From: Candidatus Bathyarchaeia archaeon
GTDB taxonomy: Archaea; Thermoproteota; Bathyarchaeia; Bathyarchaeales; Bathycorpusculaceae
DNA length: 64,000 nucleotides
Direction of reading: 5' to 3'
Assembly (NCBI GenBank): GCA_041447175.1
Contig: CP166960.1
Location: forward strand, 1,628,519-1,692,518
The position numbers were made by a program, and so were the translations under genes. Position 1 is the first letter of the stretch, and the number at the start of each line of letters is the position of its first letter. Below the pieces are notes generated by a model, which saw only the letters and a list, made by a program, of their open reading frames with translations, did not search any database and was not told the origin of the DNA. Positions 62,502 to 64,000 of this stretch are shown here, in pieces.

Positions 62502-63846
62502 CTACAACACTTTTAGGCGTCTTTTTTTCTCTCCGTTTAAGGCGCTTGTTTCCCTGCGGTATGAGGGAAATCACCTGCTCCGTGTCAGCCAGCAACCTTT
62601 CAATACCTATGGGGGGTCGCTCGTCGGCTTCATCTAGTTTCAACTGCAGAACACAATCACGACAGTTGCGGTCACAAAAGACGGGCTCGTAGCTGTCAGG
62701 TTCCTTATAGGTGGTGATAACCCCTTCATAGTTGCGCAAAACCACCTTGTTAGTAGACCACGAAATGATATAATTCGGCATAACGGGGATTTTTCCTCCA
62801 CCGCCGGGAGCATCAATAACGTATGTGGGGACAGCAAACCCGCTGGTGTGCCCAACCAAGCTCTCAATAATTTCGATGCCCTTTCCAACGGGCGTTCGGA
62901 AATGAGTCAACCCTTCAGAAAGGTCACACTGGAACAAGTAATAGGGACGCACACGGTTCTGGACAAGTTTTTGGTTTAGTTTTTTGATGATTTGGGGACA
63001 GTCGTTAACGCCCGCAAGCAACACAGATTGATTGCCCAGGGGTATGCCTGCGTCGGCGAGTTTTCGCAGAGCTTCCTGCGCTGAGTGGGTGAGTTCGCGA
63101 GGATGATTAAAATGCGTGTTCAACCAGAGCGGGTGGTGTTTCTTGAGCATGTTGACAAGTTTGTCGGTTATGCGGTACGGCAAAACAACAGGGGTCCGCG
63201 TGCCGATGCGCACAACTTCTACGTGGGGGATTTTTCGCAGTTCGGTAAGGATCCAGTCTAAAAACTCGTCAGGCAAAAGGAAGGGGTCGCCGCCTGAAAG
63301 CAGCACATCGCGGATTTGATGGTTTTCTTTGATGTATTGTATGCCTTCTTGGATTTGTTCTTTAGAGGGGATATGGTCGGGGTCGCCGACTTTTCGTTTG
63401 CGAGTGCAGTGCCGACAGTACATGGAGCATCGGTTGCTGACCAAGAACAGCACGCGGTCAGGGTAACGGTGAGTGATGCCCGCGACAGGACTGTCTTTAT
63501 CTTCATGCAAGGGGTCAGCCATGTCGCATTTAGAGATAATCAGTTCCGCGGGGTTGGGAAAAGACTGCTTAAAAATAGGGTCATTAACGTAGTTTTCTCG
63601 GTCAATCAACGAAGCATAGTAGGGAGTTATACTCATCGGAAATTTCTTTACGGTTTCTTCGAGTTCTTTGCGTTCGTTTTCGGTGAAAGTGATGCCAGTT
63701 AGCTTCTCAAAAGCAGCTATTGTTCTGATTGAATTTTCCAACTGCCACTTGTAATCCCGCCAATTGCTGTCCAAAATTGTTTTGGGCGCATTTACTGTCA
63801 TAAGTTGAGGATTACGAGCAGAGGTTTTGTTTTTTTGAGGGTTCAT
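62494..63846 (-). CDS. ablA: Lysine 2,3-aminomutase
   Basis: A radical-SAM, PLP-dependent enzyme that converts L-lysine to beta-lysine. The cluster motif is [22 protein letters not shown] binding continues with [20 protein letters not shown]. The PLP Lys is in [15 protein letters not shown]. The C-terminal zinc Cys cluster is [10 protein letters not shown] place the start at the ATG at 63846 ([12 protein letters not shown]), with GGAG 9 bases upstream, giving 450 residues. The open frame runs 47 codons further but that part is not conserved in type. The next gene overlaps by 8 bases and probably acetylates the product. Confidence 0.92.
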   Translation of the reverse strand: MNPQKNKTSARNPQLMTVNAPKTILDSNWRDYKWQLENSIRTIAAFEKLTGITFTENERKELEETVKKFPMSITPYYASLIDRENYVNDPIFKQSFPNPAELIISKCDMADPLHEDKDSPVAGITHRYPDRVLFLVSNRCSMYCRHCTRKRKVGDPDHIPSKEQIQEGIQYIKENHQIRDVLLSGGDPFLLPDEFLDWILTELRKIPHVEVVRIGTRTPVVLPYRITDKLVNMLKKHHPLWLNTHFNHPRELTHSAQEALRKLADAGIPLGNQSVLLAGVNDCPQIIKKLNQKLVQNRVRPYYLFQCDLSEGLTHFRTPVGKGIEIIESLVGHTSGFAVPTYVIDAPGGGGKIPVMPNYIISWSTNKVVLRNYEGVITTYKEPDSYEPVFCDRNCRDCVLQLKLDEADERPPIGIERLLADTEQVISLIPQGNKRLKRREKKTPKSVVDV

Positions 63847-63949
63847 AATTACAACTCCAAGTAACACAAGCAAGCAAAAGTAGGCTGTCCCAAAGCCTGC
63901 GAGCTTGTTCTTTACACTTTTATCGCTGTTTTGCAGGTATAACTTATCG

Positions 63950-63959
63950 CATATATAAG
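63950..63959 (-). promoter_or_regulatory. Candidate TATA box of the ablAB operon
   Basis: On the minus strand the sequence reads CTTATATATG, a strong archaeal box A, 104 bases upstream of the ablA start, so a leader of about 75 bases is expected. A second TATA-like stretch (GATAAGTTATAC) follows directly downstream. Confidence 0.45.
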
Positions 63960-64000
63960 TTCCGCAATACGAAAAACAAAACGGCAAAAACAGTTTTTTA

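Noticed and set aside
63847-63987. 47-codon N-terminal extension of lysine 2,3-aminomutase
   Set aside because: It would run through the TATA boxes and leader; the ATG at 63846 has a Shine-Dalgarno and gives a normal length.

Overview
The window looks like a chromosomal segment of a TACK-lineage archaeon, most likely Bathyarchaeia-like. The lineage call is an inference from gene content; no tree could be made. Archaeal markers include archaeal EF-2, FEN-1 with a PCNA-binding tail, archaeosine TGT, a tRNA-splicing endonuclease subunit, an aCPSF2-type beta-CASP nuclease, Trm5, RtcA, SmAP3-like Lsm protein, PAC2 proteasome-assembly protein, NIP7, AfpA, a class III-signal pilin with its GxGD peptidase, and TATA-box promoters. 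GTG and TTG starts are frequent. No CRISPR array, insertion sequence or prophage was recognised.

Layout. 1-9.7 kb: RNA-processing genes (rtcA, trm5), an HTH/S-layer-like protein with DUF371, a DUF433/DUF5615 toxin-antitoxin pair, glmS, pcm and fen. 9.8-14.7 kb: three large secreted, C-terminally anchored surface proteins, one broken by a frameshift. 14.8-18.6 kb: a solitary 23S rRNA gene (minus strand) inside its own 73-nt processing stem, with no 16S or 5S beside it. 18.6-22.3 kb: an MBL hydrolase, a decayed type IV pilus locus, an intact pilin and a prepilin peptidase. 22.3-26.1 kb: a PfkB kinase and glmM-glmU, which with glmS could complete UDP-GlcNAc synthesis. 26.2-34 kb: JAMM protein, ferredoxin, DUF362 protein, SmAP3, PAC2, YihY, a large histidine kinase and tRNA-Arg(TCT). 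34-44.7 kb: GT2, an Isf/AfpA flavoprotein pair, a presenilin-like protease, aCPSF2, PHP/tgtA, a GfcR-like regulator, mtnA and an EndA paralogue lacking its catalytic His. 44.8-47.3 kb: two more surface proteins. 47.4-58.4 kb: hisS, glnA with a candidate operator, NIP7/NSUN, mdh, a type II P-type ATPase and a secreted pair that may include a caspase-like peptidase. 58.8-64 kb: EF-2, an ECF-S-like membrane protein, and lysine 2,3-aminomutase with an EctA-like acetyltransferase, probably an acetyl-beta-lysine osmolyte operon.

The background is informational and central metabolism. The accessory layer is surface biology: Ser/Thr/Pro-stalked proteins sharing a C-terminal (I)PEF-TM-basic tag, two seven-repeat propeller paralogues about 30 kb apart, and a partly eroded pilus system. 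The points most worth following are the solitary 23S unit, the shared C-terminal tag, the EndA paralogue, the HTH/S-layer/EF-hand fusion, and the possible caspase-like/PepSY-like secreted pair.
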